Assembly: GCA_002360495.1 (NCBI GenBank)
Contig: DEQO01000108.1
Coordinates: 1-33,317 of the forward strand
DNA length: 33,317 nt
Direction: 5' to 3'
Source: Flavobacteriales bacterium UBA3364
GTDB taxonomy: Bacteria; Bacteroidota; Bacteroidia; Flavobacteriales_F; PHOS-HE28
The position numbers were made by a program, and so were the translations under genes. Positions 6,974-15,205 of this stretch are shown piece by piece; positions within the stretch are counted from its first letter, which is position 1, and each line of letters starts with the position of its first letter. The notes under the pieces were generated by a model. That model was not told where the DNA came from, ran no database searches, and was given only the letters and a program-made list of their open reading frames with translations.

Positions 6974-9466
6974 CTAGCGCAGGATGGACACATGTCCGGT
7001 GTATTCCTTCCCGTTGTCGATCGTGAACACGTAGTAGTAGGTCCCATCGGGCACATCCGCTGCGCGCCAGTTGTTCCGGTAGTTCTTGACATCGAATACG
7101 GCCTGCCCCCAGCGGTTGTAGATGGCGAGCGTGTTCGTGTAATACTGCCCGTTCTCGATCACGAAGTACTCGTTATTGGCATCCCCGTTCGGGGTGAACA
7201 CGTTCGGGATGATCACCTCTTCCGCAAGGATGACATAGGGCAGTGTGAACGCATCCTCGCAGCCGTCAGCAGCGGTAACGGTAAGGGTCACGTTGTACGT
7301 CCCCGGTGTATCGAACGTGTAACTGGTGGAGGGGGATGTGCTGCCTTGGCCAGGGACGCCGAACTCCCAAGCCCAATCAGTGAGGGGCGATCCGTTCCCC
7401 GTGGAAGCATCGGTGAAGATGGCCGTGGTACCGATGCCCTGAGGAGATGGTGGTGCAACAGTGTAACTGGCTTGTGGCGCACTGCCCACGGTTACAACGA
7501 ATGGATCCGAAGTGGTACTGCACCCCTCGGCATTCGTTACGGTGACCGAATAGGAACCAGTACCCACCGTGATGGAGGGGGCTGTGCTCGAGTTGGACCA
7601 ACTGTAGCTCACATAGTCTTCCGTGGTGGTAAGCACGGCAGGTTGCCCGCCACAACTGAATTCAGGCCCCTGGATCACGGGCGATGGACTCGGGGCGCCT
7701 TCCATGACGAAAGGCTCGGAGGTCATATTGCAGGCTCCTTCGGAGACGGTCACCGTGTATGTGCCCGGACCGACATTGACCACCTGCCCGACGGAGCCAT
7801 TGCTCCACGTGTACGAGTCGAAGCCTGCCGGTGCGTTGATGGTACCGATGGAACCATCACAGATCAGGTCATCACCGGTGATGATGATGGGTCCTTCGAT
7901 GCCGGGAACCACGTTGATGGTGAACGTCGTATCGAACGAGCAGCCGAAGTCGTTCGTTGCCGTGTACGTGTATTCGTACTGGCCGATCTCCGAGGGGATC
8001 ACCGTGGCGATCTCGCCATTGGGATCGGTTCCCACGATGTTCGGCCCCGACCATGCGGTCGAATCAGGACCCATTCCGATGTGCGGGGTGAAGGTGATCG
8101 CATCAGGATAGAGCAACGGGTTGAACGTCATGTACCATTCGAAGATGTACCCATCATCGATCCCCTGGTCATCAAGGATGGACAGTGTCCAGATCCCATT
8201 CACCGCCCCACCGATCCATCCCCCGAAGCTCTCTTGTGAAGTATAGACACCCGGTACGGCCGCGGCACTTGGGGGATCGCCGGCCTCTATCGTATTGCCC
8301 GCCACGATCTCGTCCGGCAATGTGCCCAAGAGACCAACGTTCTGGAAGCAATACAACCAGCCCACGCCTGGAACGCCATCGTCCTGGTTGTTGGCCTCGC
8401 CCAAGTATGTTCCCCCTCCCGGATTGCCGTCGAAAAGGAGTACCTGATCACCGTCCGGATTGGTCAGGTTCACGATCAAGTCCCCCACGAACGAGTGTTC
8501 CAATACCAAGCAGACTTCGACTACATCCTCTGCGTTGCCGATCTGCGTGCCGTTCGGTAATCCCGCTACGGTCATTTCCGACGTGTAGGTAACACCTGTG
8601 CCATCGGGGAGGAAGGTCAGGCCTTCAACGAACGGTAGCGGAGTATTGGTCCATGTCGGGCTTTCCACGACACCGGTGAGCGTAACGGTCTCCCCTGTGC
8701 AAACCTCGTTGTCCGAGATCATGGTGCCGGTGAAGTCCGCCACGGTTGAAACACGCACCTGGAGTTCCTCCACATTGGTGCTCACGCAGTCGTTGTCATC
8801 GGTCACCGATAAGCTTACATAGTACTCACCTGGTGCGGAGAACGAGTGGGAGATAAGCACATCGCTACCGATCGGCGACCCGTCACGGAAATCCCAGGCA
8901 TAGCTGGCAACGTTGAATCCTGCGGCTGCGGTCGAGGCCGAACCGTCGAACGTGATCGGTTCGCCCACGCAGAGCAGAGCGGGGGGCGGCGTGCCCATCG
9001 AACTCACGGCCACCGGGGGCTCGCAGGGAGTGTAGCACGAGATGGAGGCCACAAAAGCACCGATACCGACATCGTTGCTTTCGAAGCGAAGGGTGAGACA
9101 TCCTGTGGCGTTGGTGAAGGAAGCCGCTACGATGGAAGGGGCGGCACTACCGGTCCAAACACCGATCAACGGTGCGGTCGTATCATCGCCATCGTAGATA
9201 CTGAGGCGGTCCAACGTGCCGAAATCTCCTTCCAAGGAAAGCTGGAATACGAGCCATTCGAGCGAGATCGCGCTTTCGCCAGAACCGTCCGGGCAAACGG
9301 TCATGGTGTAATCCTCGTTGTCCAAGTACCCGGTGGATGCGTCCCCGCCGGAATCCCACAGTTCACCGGAGCATGTACTGATATCACCACCGCTGATGGT
9401 GAAGGTTTGCCCGAATGACCATGTCGTGGCCAGCAGACCGAAAATGGTGAGAAGTGTCTGTCGCAT
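6974..9466 (-). CDS. Giant secreted T9SS type B protein with CUB-like, PKD and P-domain modules (paralog 2)
   Basis: This 830-residue protein has the same architecture as its downstream neighbour: signal peptide (LLATTWSFGQ), CUB-like domain (SGGDISTCSG, LSIYDGDD), PKD (WDFRDGSP), P-like domain (LIVNLTNPDGDQ, VNGIWTLSILDDQ, DDGYIFEW), internal Ig-like repeats, PKD (WAWEFGVPGQG) and a type B sorting domain. The final ~85 residues are nearly identical between the two proteins, while the middle has drifted, especially the P-domain. This fits an old tandem duplication with a C-terminus held constant by the secretion machinery. The ATG at 9466 was preferred to a GTG three codons upstream. The substrate or ligand is unknown. 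Confidence 0.9.
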   Translation of the reverse strand: MRQTLLTIFGLLATTWSFGQTFTISGGDISTCSGELWDSGGDASTGYLDNEDYTMTVCPDGSGESAISLEWLVFQLSLEGDFGTLDRLSIYDGDDTTAPLIGVWTGSAAPSIVAASFTNATGCLTLRFESNDVGIGAFVASISCYTPCEPPVAVSSMGTPPPALLCVGEPITFDGSASTAAAGFNVASYAWDFRDGSPIGSDVLISHSFSAPGEYYVSLSVTDDNDCVSTNVEELQVRVSTVADFTGTMISDNEVCTGETVTLTGVVESPTWTNTPLPFVEGLTFLPDGTGVTYTSEMTVAGLPNGTQIGNAEDVVEVCLVLEHSFVGDLIVNLTNPDGDQVLLFDGNPGGGTYLGEANNQDDGVPGVGWLYCFQNVGLLGTLPDEIVAGNTIEAGDPPSAAAVPGVYTSQESFGGWIGGAVNGIWTLSILDDQGIDDGYIFEWYMTFNPLLYPDAITFTPHIGMGPDSTAWSGPNIVGTDPNGEIATVIPSEIGQYEYTYTATNDFGCSFDTTFTINVVPGIEGPIIITGDDLICDGSIGTINAPAGFDSYTWSNGSVGQVVNVGPGTYTVTVSEGACNMTSEPFVMEGAPSPSPVIQGPEFSCGGQPAVLTTTEDYVSYSWSNSSTAPSITVGTGSYSVTVTNAEGCSTTSDPFVVTVGSAPQASYTVAPPSPQGIGTTAIFTDASTGNGSPLTDWAWEFGVPGQGSTSPSTSYTFDTPGTYNVTLTVTAADGCEDAFTLPYVILAEEVIIPNVFTPNGDANNEYFVIENGQYYTNTLAIYNRWGQAVFDVKNYRNNWRAADVPDGTYYYVFTIDNGKEYTGHVSILR

Positions 9467-9535
9467 AGTGTTCACGCAGTCGATTCCTAATGAGTGTATC
9501 CCGTGAAAGTGATCCTGATCAGCGAGATGGTCGAT

Positions 9536-9560
9536 GTCTTCAAAATGTCGCCAAACTTAA
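9536..9560 (-). promoter_or_regulatory. 25-bp element conserved upstream of both giant T9SS paralogs (copy 2)
   Basis: On the minus strand it reads TTAAGTTTGGCGAC then ATTTTGAAGAC. It matches 6555-6579 at 21 of 25 positions and lies 69 nt before the ATG at 9466. The element is probably a shared promoter or operator for the paralogs. Confidence 0.5.
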
Positions 9561-9590
9561 TCCGTTGGTCGAGGCTGGAAAGAAGTAGGT

Positions 9591-10604
9591 TCATGGATTC
9601 CTGTTCAGCCAAACCACCTTGCCTTCCGTTGCCGTGCGCCCATCCGGGGTCCGTGCTTCCACAGCGACCAAGTACATCCCATCCTCGCAATTGGCGCCGG
9701 TCCAATGCTCCTGGTTGTTATTGGTGCTGAAGACCAGGCGGTTATCCTTAACGGAGTAGACGCGCAGCAGGACCTGATCAAAGCCTTCCGCACTGATCTG
9801 GTAAACATCGTTCGGGCCATCACCGTTCGGGGTGAAGATGTTGGGTACGAACAATTCCGGCATCGCGGCCATTTCGGATTCCGGTTCCGTAGGCGCCTGG
9901 CCGTTGGAAGGTTGACCGGGATCCGTGGTTTGCGCACGGTCGCGCTGTTCCAAGACCTGTTGCTTCACCTCGCTGGTGATATCCGCGATGATGCTCTCCA
10001 CCACGGCAGTCCCCTCCTTTGTGGGGAGCGTGGGCTGCACCGTCGCGTCGGGCGTTATGGATAGCACGGGATCCGACGCAACAGCTGCCGGTTGACTGCT
10101 TGGTTCGGCCTGTACGGATACTTCCCGATCCCGGGTCGCTGCACTGCGCTTAACGGCAGGTCCTTGGGCCATCGGCTCCGACGTTTTCCCGCCGACCTCC
10201 GCCACGACCGTACCAGGGACGATGTTCGGCGTCACCTGTTGGGTCGGGGTACTAGGAACCGCTACGCTCGCGGTTGTCTTCGGCTCGCCCATACTGAAGT
10301 AAGCCACCGTTCCTACCGTCACGGCAACAATACCCGCTGCCGCCCAGCCCAGCAAGCTGGATCCGGTCGTTGTTCCCACCACCGTATGGCCCAACTGCGC
10401 GCTGATGCCTTGCCAAACCCGAGGATCCACCGCCGTTTCATGGCCTTGGAACCGCTGTTTGAACAGCTCGCTCACGCCATCCGCACCGGTGGTGGCAGCG
10501 GTGTTCGCCATCTGTTGGGTAATGCCATGCCACACACCGGGGTCCACGGGCATTTCATGCCCTTGGAACCGGTCGCGGAAAAGCGAATTCAAACTATCCT
10601 TCAT
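9591..10604 (-). CDS. Membrane anti-sigma-like protein ending in a T9SS type B-like domain
   Basis: This 337-residue protein has no signal peptide. It begins with two copies of a ~26-residue motif (RFQGHE..VDP.VW.GI at about 14-27 and 51-66), which resembles the cytoplasmic heads of Bacteroidota anti-sigma factors. A single membrane helix follows at about 83-105 (GWAAAGIVAVTVGTVAYF), then a long Pro/Thr/Glu-rich linker. The last ~90 residues are a gliding-motility-type domain (VPNIFTPNGDGPNDVY, then LRVYSVKDNRLVF). Its start lies inside the sigma factor gene (11-bp overlap), so the two are co-translated. I infer an anti-sigma factor with its C-terminus in the periplasm. A T9SS-type domain on a non-exported membrane protein is odd. 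Confidence 0.8.
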   Translation of the reverse strand: MKDSLNSLFRDRFQGHEMPVDPGVWHGITQQMANTAATTGADGVSELFKQRFQGHETAVDPRVWQGISAQLGHTVVGTTTGSSLLGWAAAGIVAVTVGTVAYFSMGEPKTTASVAVPSTPTQQVTPNIVPGTVVAEVGGKTSEPMAQGPAVKRSAATRDREVSVQAEPSSQPAAVASDPVLSITPDATVQPTLPTKEGTAVVESIIADITSEVKQQVLEQRDRAQTTDPGQPSNGQAPTEPESEMAAMPELFVPNIFTPNGDGPNDVYQISAEGFDQVLLRVYSVKDNRLVFSTNNNQEHWTGANCEDGMYLVAVEARTPDGRTATEGKVVWLNRNP

Positions 10605-11157
10605 GCTGTAGTCCGTAATGGGCCGCTGCCTCTTTCGGCAACAGCTTGCGCAGGTACGCCCGCGCCTTCATGAATTGCGATTTCGAGGTGTTCTCCGAAA
10701 TGCCAAGCATTTCCGCGATGTCCTTGTGCGGATATCCTTCGATCGCGAAGAGGTTGAATACCGTGCGGTAGCCTGCGGGTAGTGCCTGGATCAGCTCCAT
10801 CAACTCATCGGTCGTCATGCCCGATAGCACATGCTCGTCCTCGCTGTGCAGGTGTTCGGCCTCGGTCAGGTCCAAGCTGTGATCGTAAGGCTTGTTCCGG
10901 CGGATATGGTCCAGGGCGGTATTCACCATGGTGCGTGCGATCCAACCACCCAAGGGCCCATCACCGCGATAGTGGTCCATCTTCTGGAACACCTTCACGA
11001 ATCCGTCCTGCAGAATATCCTGCGCTTGGTCCCGGTCGTGTGCGTATCGCATGCAGATGCTCATCATTTTTCGCGCAAACTGCTGATATAGAGCTTTTTG
11101 TGCGATAGGATCGCCGTTGACACAACCGCTTGCTAGTTGTTCGTCCGTCATGGCCAT
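10594..11157 (-). CDS. RNA polymerase sigma factor, ECF (sigma-70 family)
   Basis: This 187-residue protein has both domains of an ECF sigma factor. Region 2 spans about 20-85 (RYAHDRDQAQDILQDGFVKVF, split by the -10 reading helix, then GWIARTMVNTALDHIRR). Region 4 spans about 120-175 (LPAGYRTVFNLFAIEGYPHKD, then IAEMLGISENTSKSQFMKAR). It should direct RNA polymerase to a small set of envelope or stress genes. The ATG at 11157 was preferred to an upstream TTG because the sigma fold starts just after it; a second ATG lies two codons further in. The overlapping downstream gene is its likely anti-sigma factor. A perfect -7 box lies 62 nt upstream, and a hairpin lies in the leader. Confidence 0.93.
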   Translation of the reverse strand: MAMTDEQLASGCVNGDPIAQKALYQQFARKMMSICMRYAHDRDQAQDILQDGFVKVFQKMDHYRGDGPLGGWIARTMVNTALDHIRRNKPYDHSLDLTEAEHLHSEDEHVLSGMTTDELMELIQALPAGYRTVFNLFAIEGYPHKDIAEMLGISENTSKSQFMKARAYLRKLLPKEAAAHYGLQHEG

Positions 11158-11196
11158 CCGGGACAATGATGCGATCCGTGGGGTTCGGGTTGCCTG

Positions 11197-11217
11197 AAGG
11201 CCCAACTACCGGGCCTT
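11197..11217 (-). promoter_or_regulatory. Hairpin in the 5' leader of the ECF sigma gene
   Basis: AAGGCCC (11197-11203) pairs with GGGCCTT (11211-11217) around a 7-nt loop. It sits between the -7 box and the sigma start. In the minus direction it is not followed by a U-run, so it is more likely a leader structure than a terminator. Confidence 0.35.
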
Positions 11218-11219
11218 TT

Positions 11220-11227
11220 CAAAGGTA
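11220..11227 (-). promoter_or_regulatory. -7 box of the ECF sigma operon
   Basis: TACCTTTG on the minus strand matches the Bacteroidota consensus TAnnTTTG exactly. It is divergent from the lepA box 32 bp away. Confidence 0.6.
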
Positions 11228-11259
11228 CGGACACTGAAGACCGCGCGGTCCTATTCGGC

Positions 11260-11267
11260 TACCTTTG
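11260..11267 (+). promoter_or_regulatory. -7 box of lepA
   Basis: TACCTTTG followed by CGGCC lies 58 nt before the lepA ATG, an exact match to TAnnTTTG. No -33 TTTG is visible 19 bp upstream. Confidence 0.6.
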
Positions 11268-11325
11268 CGGCCCTTTGACCGGTCGGGCTTTTCTTCAGGG
11301 GCAGACCATCTAGGTCGGACATTCC

Positions 11326-13113
11326 ATGGAAAACATCCGCAACTTCTGCATCATCGCCCACATCGATCACGGGAAAAGCACCCTGGCCGACCGCCTCCTG
11401 CACATGACCGGCACCATTGCCGATCGGGACATGCAGGCGCAGAACCTGGACGATATGGACCTGGAGCGGGAGCGTGGGATCACGATCAAGAGCAAGGCCA
11501 TCCAGATGGACTACACCCTCAATGGGAAGAAGTACATCCTGAACCTTATCGACACTCCGGGTCACGTGGATTTCAGCTACGAGGTGAGCCGTTCGATCGC
11601 CGCGTGCGAAGGTGCCTTGTTGATCGTCGATGCCACACAAGGGATCCAAGCACAGACCATCAGCAACCTCTATCTCGCGCTAGAGCATGATCTGGAGATC
11701 ATTCCGATCCTGAACAAGATGGACCTTCCTTCGGCCAACCCCGAGGAAGTGAAGGATCAGATCGTCGATCTACTGGGGTGCAAACTGGAGGATATCTTGA
11801 GCGCGAGCGGAAAGACCGGGCTTGGCGTGGACAAGGTCCTGGAGGCCGTTGTGGAGCGCATCCCACCGCCGAAAGGAGACCCGGCGGCACCGTTGCAGGC
11901 ACTGATCTTCGACAGTGTGTTCAATAGTTTCCGGGGCATCATTGCGTATTTCAGGGTGATGAACGGAACGCTGCGCAAGGGCGATCAGGTCAAATTCTTC
12001 AACACCGGCGTGGAATACGCAGCGGACGAAGTGGGTTGCTTGAAGATGGACATCAGTCCCCGGCCACAGGTGGGAGCAGGTGATGTGGGTTATATCATCA
12101 GCGGTATCAAGACCGCCAGTGAAGTGAAAGTGGGGGATACGATCACCCATCGCGACAGACCTTGCGAAGAGGCCATACACGGATTCGAGGATGTGAAGCC
12201 CATGGTGTGGGCCGGCATTTTTCCTGTGGATACCGATGAGTACGAAGAGCTGCGCGATGCCATGGAGAAGCTCAAGCTCAACGATGCGAGCCTGACCTGG
12301 ACACCCGAGAGCAGCGCAGCGCTCGGCTTCGGTTTCCGTTGCGGATTCCTCGGCCTGTTGCACATGGAGATCATCCAGGAACGGCTGGAGCGCGAGTTCA
12401 GCATGACGGTGATCACCACAGTTCCCAACGTGGGCTACATCGTCACAAAGACCAACGGTGACATCGTGAACGTGCACAACCCGAGCGAACTGCCCGAGGT
12501 GATGCATATCGAGTCCATCGAGGAACCGTACATCAAGGCGCAGGTGATCACGAAGGCCGAATACACCGGGGCCATCATGACCCTCTGCATCGAGAAGCGC
12601 GGTATGCTGACCGGTCAGAACTACCTCACCACCGATCGCGTGGAACTCACCTTCGAGCTACCGCTGGGCGAAGTGGTCTTCGACTTCTATGACAAGCTGA
12701 AGTCCATCAGCCGTGGTTACGCGAGCTTCGATTATCACCCCATCGGCTTCAAGGAAAGCGACCTCATCAAGTTGGACATCCTGCTCAATGGCGAGAAGGT
12801 GGATGCCCTCAGCGCCTTGATCCACCGGGACCACGCGCATGAGTTGGGCAAGAAGATGTGCAGCAAGCTGAAGGAACTCTTACCGCGCCAGCAATTCGAC
12901 ATTCCGATCCAAGCCGCCATCGGCGCCAAGATCGTCGCGCGTGAAACGGTGAAAGCCCTGCGCAAGGACGTTACCGCGAAGTGCTACGGCGGCGACATTT
13001 CACGCAAGCGCAAACTGTTGGAGAAGCAGAAGGAGGGGAAGAAGCGCATGCGCCAGGTGGGCAGCGTGGAAGTTCCGCAGGATGCATTCCTGGCGGTGCT
13101 GAAGTTGGACTGA
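11326..13113 (+). CDS. lepA: Elongation factor 4 (LepA), translational GTPase
   Basis: This 595-residue protein has the standard length for LepA. The ribosome-bound GTPase promotes back-translocation or ribosome remodelling under ionic stress and during assembly. The GTPase motifs are clear: AHIDHGKS (G1, 11-18), DTPGHVDF (G3, 76-83) and NKMD (G4, 130-133). The LepA-specific C-terminal domain is present, with the hallmark KCYGGDISRKRKLLEKQKEG (split here from the following KKRM) close to the end. The ATG at 11326 begins the canonical NIRNFCIIAHIDHGKS start. It is transcribed alone, divergent from the ECF sigma operon. Confidence 0.99.
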   Translation: MENIRNFCIIAHIDHGKSTLADRLLHMTGTIADRDMQAQNLDDMDLERERGITIKSKAIQMDYTLNGKKYILNLIDTPGHVDFSYEVSRSIAACEGALLIVDATQGIQAQTISNLYLALEHDLEIIPILNKMDLPSANPEEVKDQIVDLLGCKLEDILSASGKTGLGVDKVLEAVVERIPPPKGDPAAPLQALIFDSVFNSFRGIIAYFRVMNGTLRKGDQVKFFNTGVEYAADEVGCLKMDISPRPQVGAGDVGYIISGIKTASEVKVGDTITHRDRPCEEAIHGFEDVKPMVWAGIFPVDTDEYEELRDAMEKLKLNDASLTWTPESSAALGFGFRCGFLGLLHMEIIQERLEREFSMTVITTVPNVGYIVTKTNGDIVNVHNPSELPEVMHIESIEEPYIKAQVITKAEYTGAIMTLCIEKRGMLTGQNYLTTDRVELTFELPLGEVVFDFYDKLKSISRGYASFDYHPIGFKESDLIKLDILLNGEKVDALSALIHRDHAHELGKKMCSKLKELLPRQQFDIPIQAAIGAKIVARETVKALRKDVTAKCYGGDISRKRKLLEKQKEGKKRMRQVGSVEVPQDAFLAVLKLD

Positions 13114-13135
13114 GAAAAGGTCCGTCCGTAGCGTT

Positions 13136-13185
13136 CATGGTCCATGCTGACATGGCACGACCATTGACCACGGCCATGGTCCATG
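13136..13185. promoter_or_regulatory. Pair of identical 11-bp palindromes (candidate operator)
   Basis: CATGGTCCATG, a perfect palindrome around its central base, occurs at 13136-13146 and again at 13175-13185, where it extends to GCCATGG-T-CCATGGC. The centres are 39 bp apart. The pair lies in the 290-bp gap between lepA and the ECF sigma gene. The arms could bind a dimeric regulator, but no regulator gene is nearby. Confidence 0.35.
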
Positions 13186-13345
13186 GCTCGTGCAGCTCAC
13201 GGTCGCCCTCGTCCGGGTCGGGAGAAAGGACCCCGCCGCGTTCTGGAGAATGAGCAAGTACATGGTGGTCGAGGTGAAATAGACTGCGATCATGGTGGAG
13301 TGGCGGCGCCCGGATCGCTCCGGGCGCTGTCCTGTTCCGGCAGCC

Positions 13346-13372
13346 TGTAACTTTCGCAGGAGCGTGGCCGTC
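13346..13372 (+). promoter_or_regulatory. ECF-type promoter of the sigma/anti-sigma operon (site 1)
   Basis: TGTAAC (13346-13351), a 17-bp spacer and CGTC (13369-13372) form the -35 and -10 of a typical ECF promoter, with the start codon at 13404. The same bipartite sequence precedes the genes at 15419 and 15906, so the sigma factor probably drives its own operon. A TAACTTTC at 13348-13355 overlaps it and is a weaker housekeeping alternative. Confidence 0.65.
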
Positions 13373-13403
13373 CCACCCTTGAACACCGGGTTCCCTCACC
13401 CCG

Positions 13404-13889
13404 ATGACGCTCGCAGAATACAACACCGCCGTGGACCTGCATGCCGATGGCATCTATCGCTTCGCGTTGAAGCATTTGCGTGACGAGGACCTGGCCAAGG
13501 ACGTGGTGCAGGAAAGCTTCGCGCGGTTGTGGGTGAAGGTGGATGAAGTGGATGGCGCCAAGGCGAAGAGCTACCTCTTCACCACCGCCCATCATGCGAT
13601 GGTGGATGAGGTGCGGAAGGGGAAGCGCAGCACACCGATGGAAGAGCACCACGAGAACATGCGTTCCACATCGCAGGGCGAACCCGACCTGAAGGAGGTG
13701 CTGGATTCCGCGCTCGCCACGTTGCCTGCCATTCAACGGAGCGTTGTATTGCTTCGGGATCTGGAGGGATATACCTATGAGGAGATCGCCGAGCTTACAC
13801 AGCTCAACCTCGCACAGGTGAAAGTGTACATCTATCGCGGACGTACCGCGTTGAAGGAATACATCGGTCAATTGGACCTTGTCCTGTGA
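13404..13889 (+). CDS. RNA polymerase sigma factor, ECF (sigma-70 family)
   Basis: This 161-residue ECF sigma factor is complete. Region 2 is at about 10-72 (HLRDEDLAKDVVQESFARLW, then SYLFTTAHHAMVDEVRK), and region 4 at about 100-155 (LATLPAIQRSVVLLRDLEGY, then YEEIAELTQLNLAQVKVYIY). It would recruit RNA polymerase to a limited regulon. Its stop overlaps the GTG of the next gene (GTGA), typical of a sigma/anti-sigma pair. The promoter in front of it has an ECF-type -35/-10 that recurs before two downstream envelope genes, which suggests autoregulation and a local regulon. Confidence 0.95.
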   Translation: MTLAEYNTAVDLHADGIYRFALKHLRDEDLAKDVVQESFARLWVKVDEVDGAKAKSYLFTTAHHAMVDEVRKGKRSTPMEEHHENMRSTSQGEPDLKEVLDSALATLPAIQRSVVLLRDLEGYTYEEIAELTQLNLAQVKVYIYRGRTALKEYIGQLDLVL

Positions 13890-15205
13890 ACGAACACATC
13901 GACCATAGCAACTACGAGGCCTGGCTGCTGGATCGGCTGGAGGGCAACCTCTCCCCGGAGCAAGACCGTGCGTTGGATGCGTTTCTGTTGCAGCATCCCG
14001 AGTTGGCTGCAGCCTTGGATGAGCTGCCTACTGTTGACGGCATTGAAGCGCAATTGTCAAAGCTGGACAAGGAAGCCCTGAAACGCACGCTGCCACCGAT
14101 CGGTCTTGTTTCGCAAGCCACGTTGGACGATCAGTTGATCGCCCGGTCGGAAGGTGATCTCGATCAGGCACAACTGGATGCGCTGCGTACCTACTTGCTG
14201 GACCACCCGGAGCATGCCCGCACCGAACGGTTGTACGCGCTGACCAAGTTGGTCCCTGAGGCCGTGGCTTATGCGGCAAAGAAGGACATCGAGCGCCACC
14301 TCCCGCCAAAAGCAGTGGTCATGCGCCACACCCTCGATGATCATCTGGTGGCCCGTATGGAAGGTGAACTGTCGGTGGAGCAAGAACGTGCGTTGACCAC
14401 CTATCTCGCTGCTCATCCGGAAGCACAGCTTTTGTGGACGTTGATGCAAGCCACCCGGATCGTGAACACCACGGTCCTCTATCCGCACAAGGCATCGCTC
14501 AAGAAGGGAGGCCGCGTTATCCCGATCGGTCGCGTTCCCTGGGTACGACTGGCCGCAGCGGCAACGGTCGCGTTGCTGCTGGGTCTGGGCGCTTGGTTGC
14601 TCAAGGCGCCGTCCGTGGAGGCGCCTGGAATGGTGCAGGTACCACCGAAGTCATCTGCTCCGACACCGAACGCGAACGTGGTACCGGATGGACCGTACGA
14701 GAGTGTTCCTCAGAGGGACGTGAAAGTTCCTTCAGGACCGAACGCGGCCCCTGTTCCGGTTAAGCAAGCCCCCAAGGAAGATCCCTCCCCCGCCGTGGTG
14801 CCGGTCCCAGCACATATGGAGCGTGAAGAAGAGCTGCCGATCGCGCAGCAAGTACCCGCTAAGCCCAACGAAGCGGAAACACCTCGATCGATCGATGTTG
14901 TTGTTCCCGCTGCACCACCCACGGTCGAGGAGCCACTGGCATCAGCTATCACGGCTCCTGCAACGAACGCACCGAAGACCGTTGGTCAACTCTTCGCTGC
15001 AACGGTGCGTGAGCGCGTCCTGGAACAGCCCGAGCCGGAGTCGCGTCCATTGGATGGCGATGACGCCATTGCCATGGTCGATCGTGGACTGAAGGCGGTT
15101 GCCGGCGATCGTACCGGCCTTGCGGTGGAACGCAAGGATGATGGTGGTGTGCGGGGTTTCAATTTGCGCCTGGGCCGCAATCTCTCCATCAGCGCCAGCC
15201 GCTGA
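13886..15205 (+). CDS. Membrane anti-sigma-like protein with three 70-residue repeats
   Basis: I recognise no named family for the whole 439-residue protein. The N-terminal 190 residues hold three modules spaced exactly 70 residues apart. Each has the pattern (D/A)R.EG.L...Q..AL..(F/Y)L..HPE (EG at 19-20, 89-90 and 159-160), which resembles the short cytoplasmic heads of anti-sigma factors. A membrane helix follows at about 218-239 (AAAATVALLLGLGAWLL), then a Pro/Val/Ala-rich periplasmic linker and a small C-terminal region (about 362-439). The GTG start overlaps the stop of the ECF sigma gene by 4 bp. I infer an anti-sigma factor that holds the sigma at the membrane. Three heads in one protein are unusual. 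Confidence 0.8.
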   Translation: MNEHIDHSNYEAWLLDRLEGNLSPEQDRALDAFLLQHPELAAALDELPTVDGIEAQLSKLDKEALKRTLPPIGLVSQATLDDQLIARSEGDLDQAQLDALRTYLLDHPEHARTERLYALTKLVPEAVAYAAKKDIERHLPPKAVVMRHTLDDHLVARMEGELSVEQERALTTYLAAHPEAQLLWTLMQATRIVNTTVLYPHKASLKKGGRVIPIGRVPWVRLAAAATVALLLGLGAWLLKAPSVEAPGMVQVPPKSSAPTPNANVVPDGPYESVPQRDVKVPSGPNAAPVPVKQAPKEDPSPAVVPVPAHMEREEELPIAQQVPAKPNEAETPRSIDVVVPAAPPTVEEPLASAITAPATNAPKTVGQLFAATVRERVLEQPEPESRPLDGDDAIAMVDRGLKAVAGDRTGLAVERKDDGGVRGFNLRLGRNLSISASR

